64,000 bases of DNA from positions 1-64,000 of the forward strand of contig NZ_JADYVX010000025.1 in assembly GCF_020194175.1 (NCBI RefSeq). Direction: 5' to 3'. How positions within the stretch are numbered: position 1 is the stretch's first letter; each line of letters starts with the position of its first letter. The notes beneath the pieces are model-generated. The model saw only the letters and a program-made list of their open reading frames with translations, was not told the origin of the DNA and did not search any database. This DNA comes from Bradyrhizobium sp. BRP22 (GTDB taxonomy: Bacteria; Pseudomonadota; Alphaproteobacteria; Rhizobiales; Xanthobacteraceae). Below, piece by piece: positions 40,679-49,136 of this stretch. The position numbers and the translations under genes are program-made.

Positions 40679-41227
40679 CTAGCTGAAATGCACCTCGGGC
40701 GTCCGTTCGCCTCGCTTGACACGGTCGGAGAAATACCGCGCCGGCGATTTGCCGAGCGCTTTCTTGAACATCGTTATAAATGCGCTGACGGAGTCATAGC
40801 CGAGTACCTCGGATACAGATTGCACGGAATCTCCCGCCGAGAGTCGCTGAAGCGCAATGATGATGTGCAATTGTTGGCGCCATCGACTGAACGTCATGCC
40901 GGTCTCGGCGACGACGAGGCGCATCAAGGTTCGCTCCCCTAGTGCCATCGCCTCGCCCCATTCTGCCACCGTGCGGCGATCCGCCAGGTTTTCCATGAGG
41001 GCATCTGCAATCGCACGCAACTTTGAATGGCGCGTAGCCGGCAGATGCAATTGCTCTGCCGGCATCTCGATGAGTTCGTTCAGCAAGACCGCGACTACAT
41101 GAGCCGTCGGACCTTCCGGATCATAGAGGGGCGCCAGTGTCGCCAGACGATGAATGACCTCATGCAGCAGCCGCGGAGCCGAAAACGAAGGCGCGACGGG
41201 AAAGGCGTTGCATGTGGCCCATTTCAC
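40679..41227 (-). pseudogene. AraC-family regulator lacking its sensor domain
   Basis: The frame encodes the linker and both helix-turn-helix motifs of an AraC regulator (RTVAEWGEAMALGERTLMRL, SVSEVLGYDSVSAFITMFKK) close to those of the gene at 15573. The N-terminal cupin of about 110 residues is missing: recognisable sequence begins at the stop of the adjoining 2Fe-2S gene (GTG 41227 overlaps its TGA), and the open frame further upstream is a shadow of that gene. I infer a deletion that removed the front of the regulator. A short DNA-binding-only protein from the GTG is possible by coupling. Confidence 0.75.
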
Positions 41228-41688
41228 TTCTCCGCCATCTTCTTGGCCGCAGCCGCGTGGATCGCTGCGCGGATGCGCGGATAGGTTCCGCACCGGCACA
41301 GATTGCCGGACATCACCTGATCGATCTGCTCGTCTGTTGGCTTGGAGATCCGTGTAAGAAGCGAGATGGCCTGCATGATCTGCCCGATCTGGCAATAGCC
41401 GCATTGTGGGACCTGATGCTCGATCCAGGCTTGCAAGACCGGATGCTGATCTTTGTTCTCCAGCCCTTCAAGGGTAACGACCGATTTGCCAGCGATCTCG
41501 CCAATGTGCGCCTGACAGGACCTCACCGCCTTGCCGTTGATGTGAACGGTGCAGGCGCCGCATTGCGCGATGCCGCAGCCGTATTTCGTACTGGTGAGGC
41601 CGAGTTCGTCGCGCAGCACCCAAAGCAAGGGCATCTCGGGAACGACGTCGACCTCGCGTTTAATCCCGTTCACCGTGAGCTCGATCAT
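41224..41688 (-). CDS. orphan (2Fe-2S) small subunit of a xanthine-dehydrogenase-family enzyme
   Basis: The 154-aa protein has a plant-type ferredoxin cluster (YGCGIAQCGACTVHING, RSC) and the second 2Fe-2S cluster of the IorA/CoxS type (PQCGYCQIGQIM and LCRCGTYPRIR). It transfers electrons from a molybdopterin subunit that should be encoded next to it, but none is: an AraC fragment follows at once. AGGAG about 10 bases upstream supports ATG 41688. The gene itself looks intact, yet is probably non-functional without a partner, or works with one elsewhere. Confidence 0.88.
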   Translation of the reverse strand: MIELTVNGIKREVDVVPEMPLLWVLRDELGLTSTKYGCGIAQCGACTVHINGKAVRSCQAHIGEIAGKSVVTLEGLENKDQHPVLQAWIEHQVPQCGYCQIGQIMQAISLLTRISKPTDEQIDQVMSGNLCRCGTYPRIRAAIHAAAAKKMAEK

Positions 41689-42036
41689 TTCGATATGTCT
41701 CCTAGTTCTCGTCGGCGCTAAGACGGCACAGACTGAGCGATATTCTTGATCCTCCGGCATCTGCTCAATCGTCGCGGTGCCCTCTCAAAATTATGTTCGT
41801 GGACTGGACACGGCAAACGTAGCCAAGATGTCGATTGCACGACCATCTCACGTCTACGGCTTCTGCGATCACTGCCGTACGCTCCGCTAGTTTCGGAATC
41901 TTGGCCAAGTAGGCCTCCCGCGGGGTAGGTAGGACCTTAGGCTGTCGGGTGGCGCAGACCAGTTAATCTAGGTAAAAATCTGCAATTCGTGGAAGCATAT
42001 TGCTGAGGGACCTTGATCCTGCATGTTCGCTATTGG
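41689..42036. other. intergenic, no gene seen
   Basis: About 350 bases between the orphan 2Fe-2S gene and an insertion-sequence remnant; probably scar DNA. Confidence 0.4.
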
Positions 42037-42727
42037 TCGTGTCCCATTGCGTGGTGTAGCTCGGTAGAGCAAAGCCGCCTGCGCGCGCTCCCCAATAGCG
42101 CCGTAGCGAGCGAGCGGCTTTGCGGGTGGTCACCGATGATTCGTCGGTAAGGTTTGGGTTGCGACACCAATCTGATTCGGGGAACCACCGATGACCGACG
42201 ACATGATGAACCTCCGCACGCTTGTGGAGAAGACCCCTGCCCGCTCTTGCCGGCATGCGCTAGGGCGTTGCGCATGAAGTGCACGCGGCAGCGTTGCCAG
42301 GTGGCGTTGAGAACCTTTCCGACCGTGGCTTTGATCCCCTCATGGGCGTCGGAGACGACCAGCTTGACGCCGCGCCGGCCGCGCTTGGACGAAGCCGAGA
42401 CTGACGTGCTCGCCTATATGACGTTCCCGCCGCAGCATCGGACCAAGCTACACTCGACCAACCCGATCGAGCGTCTCAATTGCGAGATCAAGCGGCGAAC
42501 CGAGGTGGTCGGCATCTTCCCCAATGAAGACGCCATCGTGCGCCTGATCGGCGCGATCCTGCTCGAACAGAACGACGAGTGGGTCGTCCAGCGGGCCCGT
42601 TACATGACGCTGGAAACCATCGCGCCGTTGGGCGATGATCCCGCCGTCAGCATTCCGGCTGACCAGCCCGGTCCATGCCGGCGAACGCGGTGTCCCACCG
42701 CCAGCTACACCACGCCCAGGGACACGA
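42037..42727. mobile_element. scrambled IS256-family remnant
   Basis: Terminal inverted repeats of about 30 bases (42037-42064 and 42698-42727; both begin TCGTGTCCC inward) enclose about 690 bases, roughly half a complete element. No target duplication is evident (GCTATTGG left, TCTCAGCG right). Inside are three transposase pieces in mixed orientation. Confidence 0.8.
42191..42690 (+). pseudogene. IS256-type transposase fragments, middle piece inverted
   Basis: Plus strand 42191-42237 encodes the N-terminus (MTDDMMNLRTLVEKTP). The next 145 bases (about 42238-42384) encode the central part on the minus strand (GVKLVVSDAHEGIKATVG and CRVHFMRNALAHAGKSG). From about 42388 the plus strand resumes with the C-terminus (STNPIERLNCEIKRRTEVVG, IFPNEDAIVRLIGAILLEQN). 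No complete transposase can be made. The layout requires deletion plus internal inversion, or insertion of a second copy. Confidence 0.85.
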
Positions 42728-42787
42728 TCTCAGCGCGCTTATTCATTCGACGACTTTTCGGGGCAAGTTGTAAGTCGTTGAAATTTC

Positions 42788-42829
42788 TGGCGCTCCCTAG
42801 GGGAATCGAATCCCCGTTTCAGCCTTGAG
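42788..42829 (-). tRNA. partial tRNA-Glu (CTC) 3' end, likely attachment-site scar
   Basis: Read on the minus strand, 42829 to 42788 matches a tRNA-Glu from the anticodon CTC to the CCA end: 3' anticodon-stem side, GGGGATTCGATTCCCC T-arm, 3' acceptor strand AGGGAGC, then GCCA. D-arm and 5' acceptor half are missing. Integrative islands often duplicate the segment from the anticodon loop to the 3' end. It sits 60 bases past the IS remnant and at the change from accessory to core-like sequence. Confidence 0.7.
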
Positions 42830-43070
42830 GGAGCATGGTGTCATCACCCGTTCCAAGTTGAGTTCGATTAACCGGCGGATCCGGAGTCCGTTCATTTTCC
42901 TTCACCGACTGCGACCTACAGGCCGGACTAAGCGGCATCTGGCCCAGGCACGTGAATTTCGGTCGCGCTTAAGCGAGCGCAATGCACCAGACCAGCGCTC
43001 TCGTGGTAGCTACTTGGTAGCTACGACAATCCGCCAGCCTTCGATGTCTTCCGTAAACTTCTGATTTTGC

Positions 43071-43147
43071 TGGTACAGTTGGGTGGGCTCGAACCACCGA
43101 CCTCCTGTTCCACAGACAGGCGCTCTAACCAACTGAGCTACAACTGC
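43071..43147 (-). tRNA. tRNA-His (GTG)
   Basis: A complete cloverleaf on the minus strand: acceptor GCAGTTG with CAACTGT, D-arm AGCTCAGTTGGTTAGAGC, anticodon stem-loop CCTGT-CTGTGGA-ACAGG with anticodon GTG, T-arm GGTGG-TTCGAGC-CCACC, encoded CCA. The first pair is G1:U72 and the discriminator is A73, the unusual alphaproteobacterial tRNA-His identity without the otherwise universal G-1:C73. Confidence 0.95.
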
Positions 43148-43272
43148 ATCGTCGGACGAGGCCGTGAAACGGGCCTCTCGAATGGGCCGGAAACTAGGTG
43201 CAACGTCCCGCTTTGGCAAGGCCGAACGCGGTACTTTCCCCGCGCCCGAGAAATCCAAAACCCATCGAAAAC

Positions 43273-43304
43273 AAAAGGCCCGAGCTCGGCAGCCCGGGCC
43301 TTTT
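43273..43304. terminator. bidirectional rho-independent terminator
   Basis: AAAAGGCCCG and CGGGCCTTTT arms form a GC-rich hairpin flanked by T-runs, 17 bases past the stop of the first phasin gene. Confidence 0.85.
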
Positions 43305-43321
43305 CAGTGATTTTGCCTCGA

Positions 43322-43756
43322 TCAGGCGGCGGGCTTGTAATATTTCGAGGCGCTGGCCTTGATCGGCTCGGCGGTCTGGCTCGCGACCTTCTGGCTGAGT
43401 TCAGTCAGCTCCTTGGCCTGGGCGCCGAAGGTCTCGAAAGACTTGCGCGTCTGCGCGGTCCACAGTTCCAGCGCCTCCGAGGGAGTCTTGGCCCCCAGCA
43501 GCTCCTGGGCGAAATCGAGCGCCGAGGTGGTGTTGGCCTTTACGAATTCCATCAGCTTGGCAGTATATTCGCTCGCGCCCTTGCTGGCGCTGGTGAACAC
43601 CGCCTCGATAGTGCCGTTATGGGCCTCGGCGGCGTCCTTGAACTTGGCGTAATTATCGCGCGCCTGGGAAACGCCCTTTTCGGCGAACGCGCGCATCTGC
43701 TCGGGAACTTCGAACGGGATGATCGAAGCGGAAAATGGATCAGTCGAACTGGTCAT
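43322..43756 (-). CDS. phasin
   Basis: This 144-aa amphipathic helical protein belongs to the phasin_2 family, which coats polyhydroxybutyrate granules. The core is FEVPEQMRAFAEKGVSQARD, NYAKFKDAAEAHNGTIEAVF, LMEFVKANTTSALDFAQELL, FGAQAKELTELSQKVA. ATG 43756 has AAGGA about 10 bases upstream and gives the usual MTSSTDPF-type start. It has its own terminator and lies before another phasin gene, 245 bases away on the same strand. Confidence 0.92.
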   Translation of the reverse strand: MTSSTDPFSASIIPFEVPEQMRAFAEKGVSQARDNYAKFKDAAEAHNGTIEAVFTSASKGASEYTAKLMEFVKANTTSALDFAQELLGAKTPSEALELWTAQTRKSFETFGAQAKELTELSQKVASQTAEPIKASASKYYKPAA

Positions 43757-44001
43757 CGCATGCATCCTTCGCAACGGGGTAAAGTCCGGTGACCCCATCG
43801 CGAACGTCGTCGGCCCGCGAGGACCGAAAACGGTCGAATTGGATCACGCTGCCTAGTTCCTAGTTCACGGAATGCCCTGTCCCTGGGCAGGACAAGTAAA
43901 CCTCTTTATCATGTCAATTTTGTGCAACGCAACGTTAAATCGATGCGGTGCGACGTCCGTCAGCTCGGGTTTCCGACCAGCGGTAAAAGCCGCGCCAAGC
44001 C

Positions 44002-44385
44002 TCAGGATTTCGGCCTGAACGCGTCCATCGCGGCGCGGCTGACGACCTGGCCCATTTCGCTCGCCTGCTGCGCCAGCGCACGCATCTGGCCTTGCACATA
44101 TTCGCTGTGCAGCCGCATCACTTCGCTGACGTCCTTGGCCTTCACGAGCTGTTCCGCATAGTCCAGCGACGCCTTGACGTTGTTTTCGGCGTAAGTGAAA
44201 GCCTTGCTTGAAATGTCCTTGGCGCCAGCGCGAACCGTGGCGCCGCGTTCCTCCAGCGTGCCTGCGGTCTCCTGTGCGCTGGCCAGAAACTTCTCGAAGG
44301 TCTTGCGGGCCTGCTCGAAGCTCGCCTCCGCCATCGATCGCACTTCCTTCGGAATGTCGAAACGGTCCCGTGCATCGTTGCTCAT
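44002..44385 (-). CDS. phasin, second copy
   Basis: A 126-aa phasin_2 protein: FDIPKEVRSMAEASFEQARK, FEKFLASAQETAGTLEERGA, AFTYAENNVKASLDYAEQLV, QMRALAQQASEMGQVVSRAA. GGAG 7 bases before ATG 44385 fixes the start; the longer frame to 44520 has no such site. It probably binds polyhydroxybutyrate granules or membranes together with the neighbouring phasin, from which it differs substantially, so the two are old paralogues. Confidence 0.92.
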   Translation of the reverse strand: MSNDARDRFDIPKEVRSMAEASFEQARKTFEKFLASAQETAGTLEERGATVRAGAKDISSKAFTYAENNVKASLDYAEQLVKAKDVSEVMRLHSEYVQGQMRALAQQASEMGQVVSRAAMDAFRPKS

Positions 44386-44720
44386 GATCCACTCCTCGTC
44401 CTCTGTCGGGCCTTTTCCGGCCCTTTCCTCCCGTTCGGGTCGCATCAGCCTACCGTCAAAAGACCTCGCCCGAATGACCTGACGTTCTTGCCATCGTGGA
44501 CCCTTGACGGCGGTTTGCAAGGTACAACGCGAAAGCGGGCTTGATCGTTCGGCCCAGTTAACGTTATCGCGGCTTGGATCGTGGATGCTTTGGCGAGGCC
44601 GTGGACCGGCTGCGTCGCACTTGCGATACTAACGGTCTGTTAAGGCTGTCATCGTTTGGCCGCCGATTTCTTTCAGCCATCGGCGAGCGAGAAGCGAAAC
44701 CGTGCGGTCAAGTTGTCGCG
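44386..44720. other. divergent promoter region, no gene seen
   Basis: About 335 bases between the phasin and histidine kinase genes. Nothing beyond expected promoters could be identified. Confidence 0.4.
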
Positions 44721-47700
44721 ATGAATAGTGCGGAATTCCAGTTGCAGGGCCTCGGCGATCCGCGGCTGGCGGTGCATGCGACGAGCCCGCTGCCCACATG
44801 GCTGTGGTCGATCGACGGCACGCGGGTGCTATGGGCCAATCCGGTCGGCGCGCAATTGTTCGGCGCCGAAACTAGCGCGGCGCTTTCGGAGAAACTATTC
44901 GGGCCGGCCGACCCGCATCGGCGGCAGATCGCGCAACTCGCCGGCCGGCTGCCGCAGAACAGCGCGGTACGGCTGGAGCGGCTCCGCGGCTTTGGCGCTG
45001 CACTCGGCATGCGCGCGACCTGCGCCTGTTCGCGGCTCGAATTTGCCGACGGCAGGCATGGCGTCCTGATTTCCGCCGCCAGCGGCACGGTCAACCGCAC
45101 GATGCCGCTGCTCGAGCGGCTCGCGCGCCTGGTCCGGGGCGTCGAGGTGCCAATGGCCGCGTTCGCGCGCGACGGCATGTTCGTCGGCGCCAGCGATGCC
45201 GCGCGGGCGCTGCTCGGCTTCCGCAATCTCACCGAGGCTGGCCTTGACGCCGCGCGCGATGAGGCGCTCCGGCAGGGCCGGGTCGAAACCTCCGTTGGCA
45301 TCGGCATGGTGCTGCAGCGCGTCGGCAGCGGCGCGGATGTCGGCCTCATCGCGCTGATCGTGCCGGAGGCCGCGGAGGCCCGGGCCAAGTCTCCCCCGCC
45401 GGAAACGGCGCCCGCCCCGGAGCCTGGGCCGTTCTACGAGCAGCCGGCTCTTTCAGGGGAAGCGCCCGCCGAATTCGCGCTGTTCGACGCGCTGGATCCG
45501 GAGCCTGAGGAAGCGGAGCCATCGCCCTTCATCGAACCGGTCGCTGACGAGCCGGCGGCGCCGGCCGCAACGCCCCTGTTCTACACGACACCGGATGAAC
45601 GCGCGCCCGCCGGCGCGTCCGAGAAGACACCATCATGGCATGACGAGCCGCTGCCGAACACGCGCCGCTATCCGCTGCGCTTCATGTGGCAGATGGACCG
45701 CGAGGGCCGCTTCTCGCTCGGCTCGGACGAGTTCACGCGGCTGATCGGCGTGCAGACGGCGACCGGCTTCGGCCGGCTGTGGAGCGACATCGCCGAAACG
45801 TTCGGCCTCGATCCCGAAGGCCTGATAATGAAGGCCTTTGCCACCCACGACACCTGGAGCGGCATCACGCTGAACTGGCCGGTCGACGGTGGCGGCCGGC
45901 TGCCAGTCGAATTGTCGGGTCTGCCCATCTTCGACAGCGCGCACAATTTCGCCGGCTATCGCGGCTTCGGCGTCTGCCGCGACTTCGACGCCCTGGCGCG
46001 GCTGGAGGCGCTGCGCCGCTACGAATTTTTCAGTGGACCACCGGCCCAGCCCCTGTCCGCCGACACAATTCCGGCCGAGCCTGAGCGATCTGAGGTGCAG
46101 GAGCCGCCGCGCCCCGAGGTCTCATCCGGCGCACCGCCGACAGAGCCCGCCGCGACATCGATAGCCGACGCGAAAGTGACCGAGCCGAAAGCGTCCGAGA
46201 CTTCACAACAGACGGATCTGGAAACGACTTTGGATACGCGCAAGGACATGTCAACGGAAACGCCGATCGAGGCGCCCGGCAACGTGCTGCCATTCCGTCC
46301 GCCCGGCGAGCCGAAGCCGCCGTCGTTGACGCCGGTCGAGAACAACGCCTTCAACGAATTGGCGCGGCAATTATCGGAGCGGCTCGAAAGCCAGATGGTC
46401 GCAGCGTCGACGCCGTCCGCCACCGAAGAAGAGACGGCCGTCGAAACACCGCCATTGCCTCTGGATCCGCAGGAGCCAGCCTTCGAAGCGCCGAGCGCGG
46501 AGATCCCGGCGACTGCTGCGCAGGAATGGCCGACGGAGCCCGAGCCGCCACCGCGTGGCGAAGCCAGGCGCGACCGCGCGCTGCTCGACCTCATGCCCGT
46601 CGGCGTCCTGATCTACCGGCTTGATCGCGTGCTCTATGCCAATCGCGCCTTCCTGGAGCGGATGGGATATGAGAGCGTGCGCGCGCTGGAGGATGCCGGC
46701 GGACTGGATGCGCTCTATGTCGAGCCCGGCGTCACGGCCGCGAGCAGCACCTCCGACAGCGGCACGCCGGTGCGGATCGCGGCAGTCCCGCCGGACGGCG
46801 CGGCCGACCATGCAAGCGCAGAGGCGCATCTGCACACGATCTCCTGGGACGGCGATTCCGCGCTCGCCTTGATCTTCGCCGAGCGGCGCGACGAGGGCGC
46901 GGCCGTCGCGGCGGCGATGACGGAAGCACCTCCGCCGCCTGTACCGCCGGGAGCCGGCCTCGCCGATGCCGAAGAGCTCGGCGCCATCCTCGACACCGCG
47001 GCCGAGGGCATCGTGATGTTCGATGCCGAGGGCAACATCAATTCCTGCAACCGCAGCGCCGAGGCGCTGTTCGGCTATGACGGCGACGAGCTCGTGCAGC
47101 GCAACCTCGCCGATCTCTTTGCGCCCGAAAGCCAGCAGGTCGTGCTCGACTATCTCGAGAGCATCAAGGGCGAAGGCGTCGCCAGCCTGCTCGACCACGG
47201 CCGCGAAGCGCTCGGGCGCGTGCGCCAGGGCGGGCTCGTGCCGCTGTCGATCACGATGGGCCGCACCCGCGCCGAGGGACCGAACTTCTTTGCGGTGTTC
47301 CGCGATCTGTCGCAGGCCAAGAACAGCGAGAGCGAGTTGCGCGAAGCCAAGCGCCTTGCCGAGCGCGCGGCAACCGCGAAGGCCGACATGCTGGCGCGGA
47401 TCAGCCACGAGGTGCGCACGCCGCTGAACGCCATCATCGGCTTCGCCGAAGTGATGATCGGCGAGCGTTTCGGCACGCTCGGCAACGAGCGCTATCTCGA
47501 ATACATGAAGGACATCCGCGCCTCCGGCGAGCGCGTGCTGGCGATCATCAACGATCTGCTCGATCTCTCGCGGATCGAGACCGGCAAGCTCGATCTCGCC
47601 CTCACCGACCAGAACCTGAATGAAATGGTCGAAAGCTGCGTCGCGGTGATGCAGCCGCAGGCCAACCGCGAGCGCATCATCATCCGCACCTCGCTCGCGC

Positions 47701-48071
47701 ATATGCTGCCGCCGGTGCTGGCGGATGCGCGCGCGCTGCGCCAGATCACCCTCAATCTGATCGGCAATTCGATCCACCTCGCCAATGCCGGGGGCCAGGT
47801 GATTGTCTCGACCGCGCTTTCCGATTTCGGCGAGGTGATGCTGCGCGTCCGCGATACCGGCCAGAGCCTCAACGACAACGAAGTCGCCGCCGCGCTCGAG
47901 CCGTTCCGCACCCCGGCGCCGTCAGACCAGACCTCCGACAGCTCCGCCGTCAGCCTGTCGCTGACCAAGGCTCTGGTCGAAGCCAACCGCGCCAGATTCC
48001 ACATCAAGACCGGCGGCCGCTCGGGCACCCTGATCGAAGTCGCCTTTCCCCATGCCGCCGCACGGGCGTGA
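44721..48071 (+). CDS. multi-PAS sensor histidine kinase with decayed ATP-binding motifs
   Basis: A 1116-aa protein without evident membrane helices. PAS-like regions lie near 20-90, 310-430, 615-690 and 750-865, separated by long Pro/Glu/Ala-rich linkers (215-310, 440-610). HisKA is near 880-950 with the phospho-acceptor in ISHEVRTPLNAIIGF (about 895). The HATPase domain keeps LNLIGNS (N-box) but the G1 box is DTGQS instead of DxGxG and the G2 region reads SSAVSLSLTKAL where GxGLGL is expected. Kinase activity may be lost or altered. ATG 44721 fits the conserved start (MNSAEFQLQGLGD); its ribosome binding site is weak. A long inverted repeat follows the gene. Confidence 0.88.
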   Translation: MNSAEFQLQGLGDPRLAVHATSPLPTWLWSIDGTRVLWANPVGAQLFGAETSAALSEKLFGPADPHRRQIAQLAGRLPQNSAVRLERLRGFGAALGMRATCACSRLEFADGRHGVLISAASGTVNRTMPLLERLARLVRGVEVPMAAFARDGMFVGASDAARALLGFRNLTEAGLDAARDEALRQGRVETSVGIGMVLQRVGSGADVGLIALIVPEAAEARAKSPPPETAPAPEPGPFYEQPALSGEAPAEFALFDALDPEPEEAEPSPFIEPVADEPAAPAATPLFYTTPDERAPAGASEKTPSWHDEPLPNTRRYPLRFMWQMDREGRFSLGSDEFTRLIGVQTATGFGRLWSDIAETFGLDPEGLIMKAFATHDTWSGITLNWPVDGGGRLPVELSGLPIFDSAHNFAGYRGFGVCRDFDALARLEALRRYEFFSGPPAQPLSADTIPAEPERSEVQEPPRPEVSSGAPPTEPAATSIADAKVTEPKASETSQQTDLETTLDTRKDMSTETPIEAPGNVLPFRPPGEPKPPSLTPVENNAFNELARQLSERLESQMVAASTPSATEEETAVETPPLPLDPQEPAFEAPSAEIPATAAQEWPTEPEPPPRGEARRDRALLDLMPVGVLIYRLDRVLYANRAFLERMGYESVRALEDAGGLDALYVEPGVTAASSTSDSGTPVRIAAVPPDGAADHASAEAHLHTISWDGDSALALIFAERRDEGAAVAAAMTEAPPPPVPPGAGLADAEELGAILDTAAEGIVMFDAEGNINSCNRSAEALFGYDGDELVQRNLADLFAPESQQVVLDYLESIKGEGVASLLDHGREALGRVRQGGLVPLSITMGRTRAEGPNFFAVFRDLSQAKNSESELREAKRLAERAATAKADMLARISHEVRTPLNAIIGFAEVMIGERFGTLGNERYLEYMKDIRASGERVLAIINDLLDLSRIETGKLDLALTDQNLNEMVESCVAVMQPQANRERIIIRTSLAHMLPPVLADARALRQITLNLIGNSIHLANAGGQVIVSTALSDFGEVMLRVRDTGQSLNDNEVAAALEPFRTPAPSDQTSDSSAVSLSLTKALVEANRARFHIKTGGRSGTLIEVAFPHAAARA

Positions 48072-48085
48072 ACACATCCCGTAGT

Positions 48086-48165
48086 CCGGGTGGAGCGCAG
48101 CGCAACCCGGGACAGGTGCATCCGCGTTCACGAGCGGCCCCGGGTTACGCTGCGCTTCACCCGGG
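48086..48165. repeat. inverted repeat after the kinase gene
   Basis: CCGGGTGGAGCGCAGCGCAA (from 48086) and its imperfect reverse complement (48138-48165, TTACGCTGCGCTTCACCCGG) can fold a long hairpin. It belongs to the dispersed repeats of this genome and may end the kinase transcript. Confidence 0.65.
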
Positions 48166-48311
48166 CAACCGCGCTGCGGGGATGTGTCGCGTCCGCGGGA
48201 TGCGACGCGGCACAATTATTGCTCGATTTTCCCGACGTGAATGCATCGCCGCCTGATGCGCCTATTTCCTGAGCAATTTGATTTAACCTCATCGGACATG
48301 ATCGAGGTCCC

Positions 48312-49136
48312 ATGCGCTGCCTGGTCGTCGCCGATCTGCATTATTCATTGCCGCAGTTCGACTGGCTGCTCGCGGCCGCGCCGCAATTCGACCTCGTGAT
48401 CTTTGCGGGCGATGCACTCGACATCTCGTCGATCGTCGACTTCCGCGCCCAGATCGTGGTGGTGAAGAAATATCTGGCGCTGCTCGCCGCCCGCACCCGC
48501 GTCATCCTCTGCTCCGGCAATCACGATCTCGACGAGCACAATCCGGACGGCGAGAAGATCGCGCGCTGGGTCTGTGACGTCAGGGAGCTCGGGATCGCCA
48601 GCGATGGCGACAACCTGATGATCGGCGGTACGCTGTTCACGGTGTGCCCGTGGTGGGACGGCCCAAAGGTGAAGGAGCGCCTCGACGCGCAGCTTCGCGA
48701 GGCCGCCGTCAACCGGCCGGCGAGGTGGATCTGGGTGCATCATGCGCCGCCCGCGAACTCGCCGACGAGCTGGGGCGGCAAGCGCTTCTTCGGCGATGTC
48801 GAGCTCTCGCAATGGATCGAACGCCATCGGCCATCGATGGTGATATCAGGCCATGTGCACCAGTCGCCGTTCATTCCTGATGGCTCGTGGTTCGACCGGT
48901 TGGGTGCGACCTGGGTGTTCAACACCGGCCGGATGCCGGGCCGCCCGCCGACATACATCGTGCTCGATTTCGACGAAGGCGCCGCGTTCTGGCTGGCGCC
49001 GGGCGAAGAGCAGACCATCGATCTCAATGCATCGCTGCAGCCGGCGGCTCGGATCGAGAATCCGCCGGCCTGGCTCACATCCTTGGGTCTGATTGCCGAT
49101 CCGATCCTGGCGCGACCTGCATCGGCGGCAGGTTGA
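48312..49136 (+). CDS. calcineurin-like metallophosphoesterase
   Basis: A 274-aa soluble phosphoesterase with all metal blocks: VVADLHYS, FAGDALD, CSGNHDLDE, WVHHAPP and SGHVHQSPF. Members cleave phosphodiesters or phosphomonoesters with two metal ions; the substrate is not evident. GAGG 5 bases before ATG 48312. Its last 62 bases overlap, tail to tail, the cyclic-nucleotide-binding-domain gene on the other strand. Confidence 0.92.
   Translation: MRCLVVADLHYSLPQFDWLLAAAPQFDLVIFAGDALDISSIVDFRAQIVVVKKYLALLAARTRVILCSGNHDLDEHNPDGEKIARWVCDVRELGIASDGDNLMIGGTLFTVCPWWDGPKVKERLDAQLREAAVNRPARWIWVHHAPPANSPTSWGGKRFFGDVELSQWIERHRPSMVISGHVHQSPFIPDGSWFDRLGATWVFNTGRMPGRPPTYIVLDFDEGAAFWLAPGEEQTIDLNASLQPAARIENPPAWLTSLGLIADPILARPASAAG

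Noticed and set aside
43010..43258. 82-codon minus-strand frame spanning the tRNA-His
   Set aside because: Its middle (AQLVRAPVCGTGGRWFEPTQ) is the typical false translation of a tRNA gene.
46371..47777. 468-codon minus-strand frame inside the histidine kinase
   Set aside because: Antisense shadow of conserved HisKA/PAS coding sequence.
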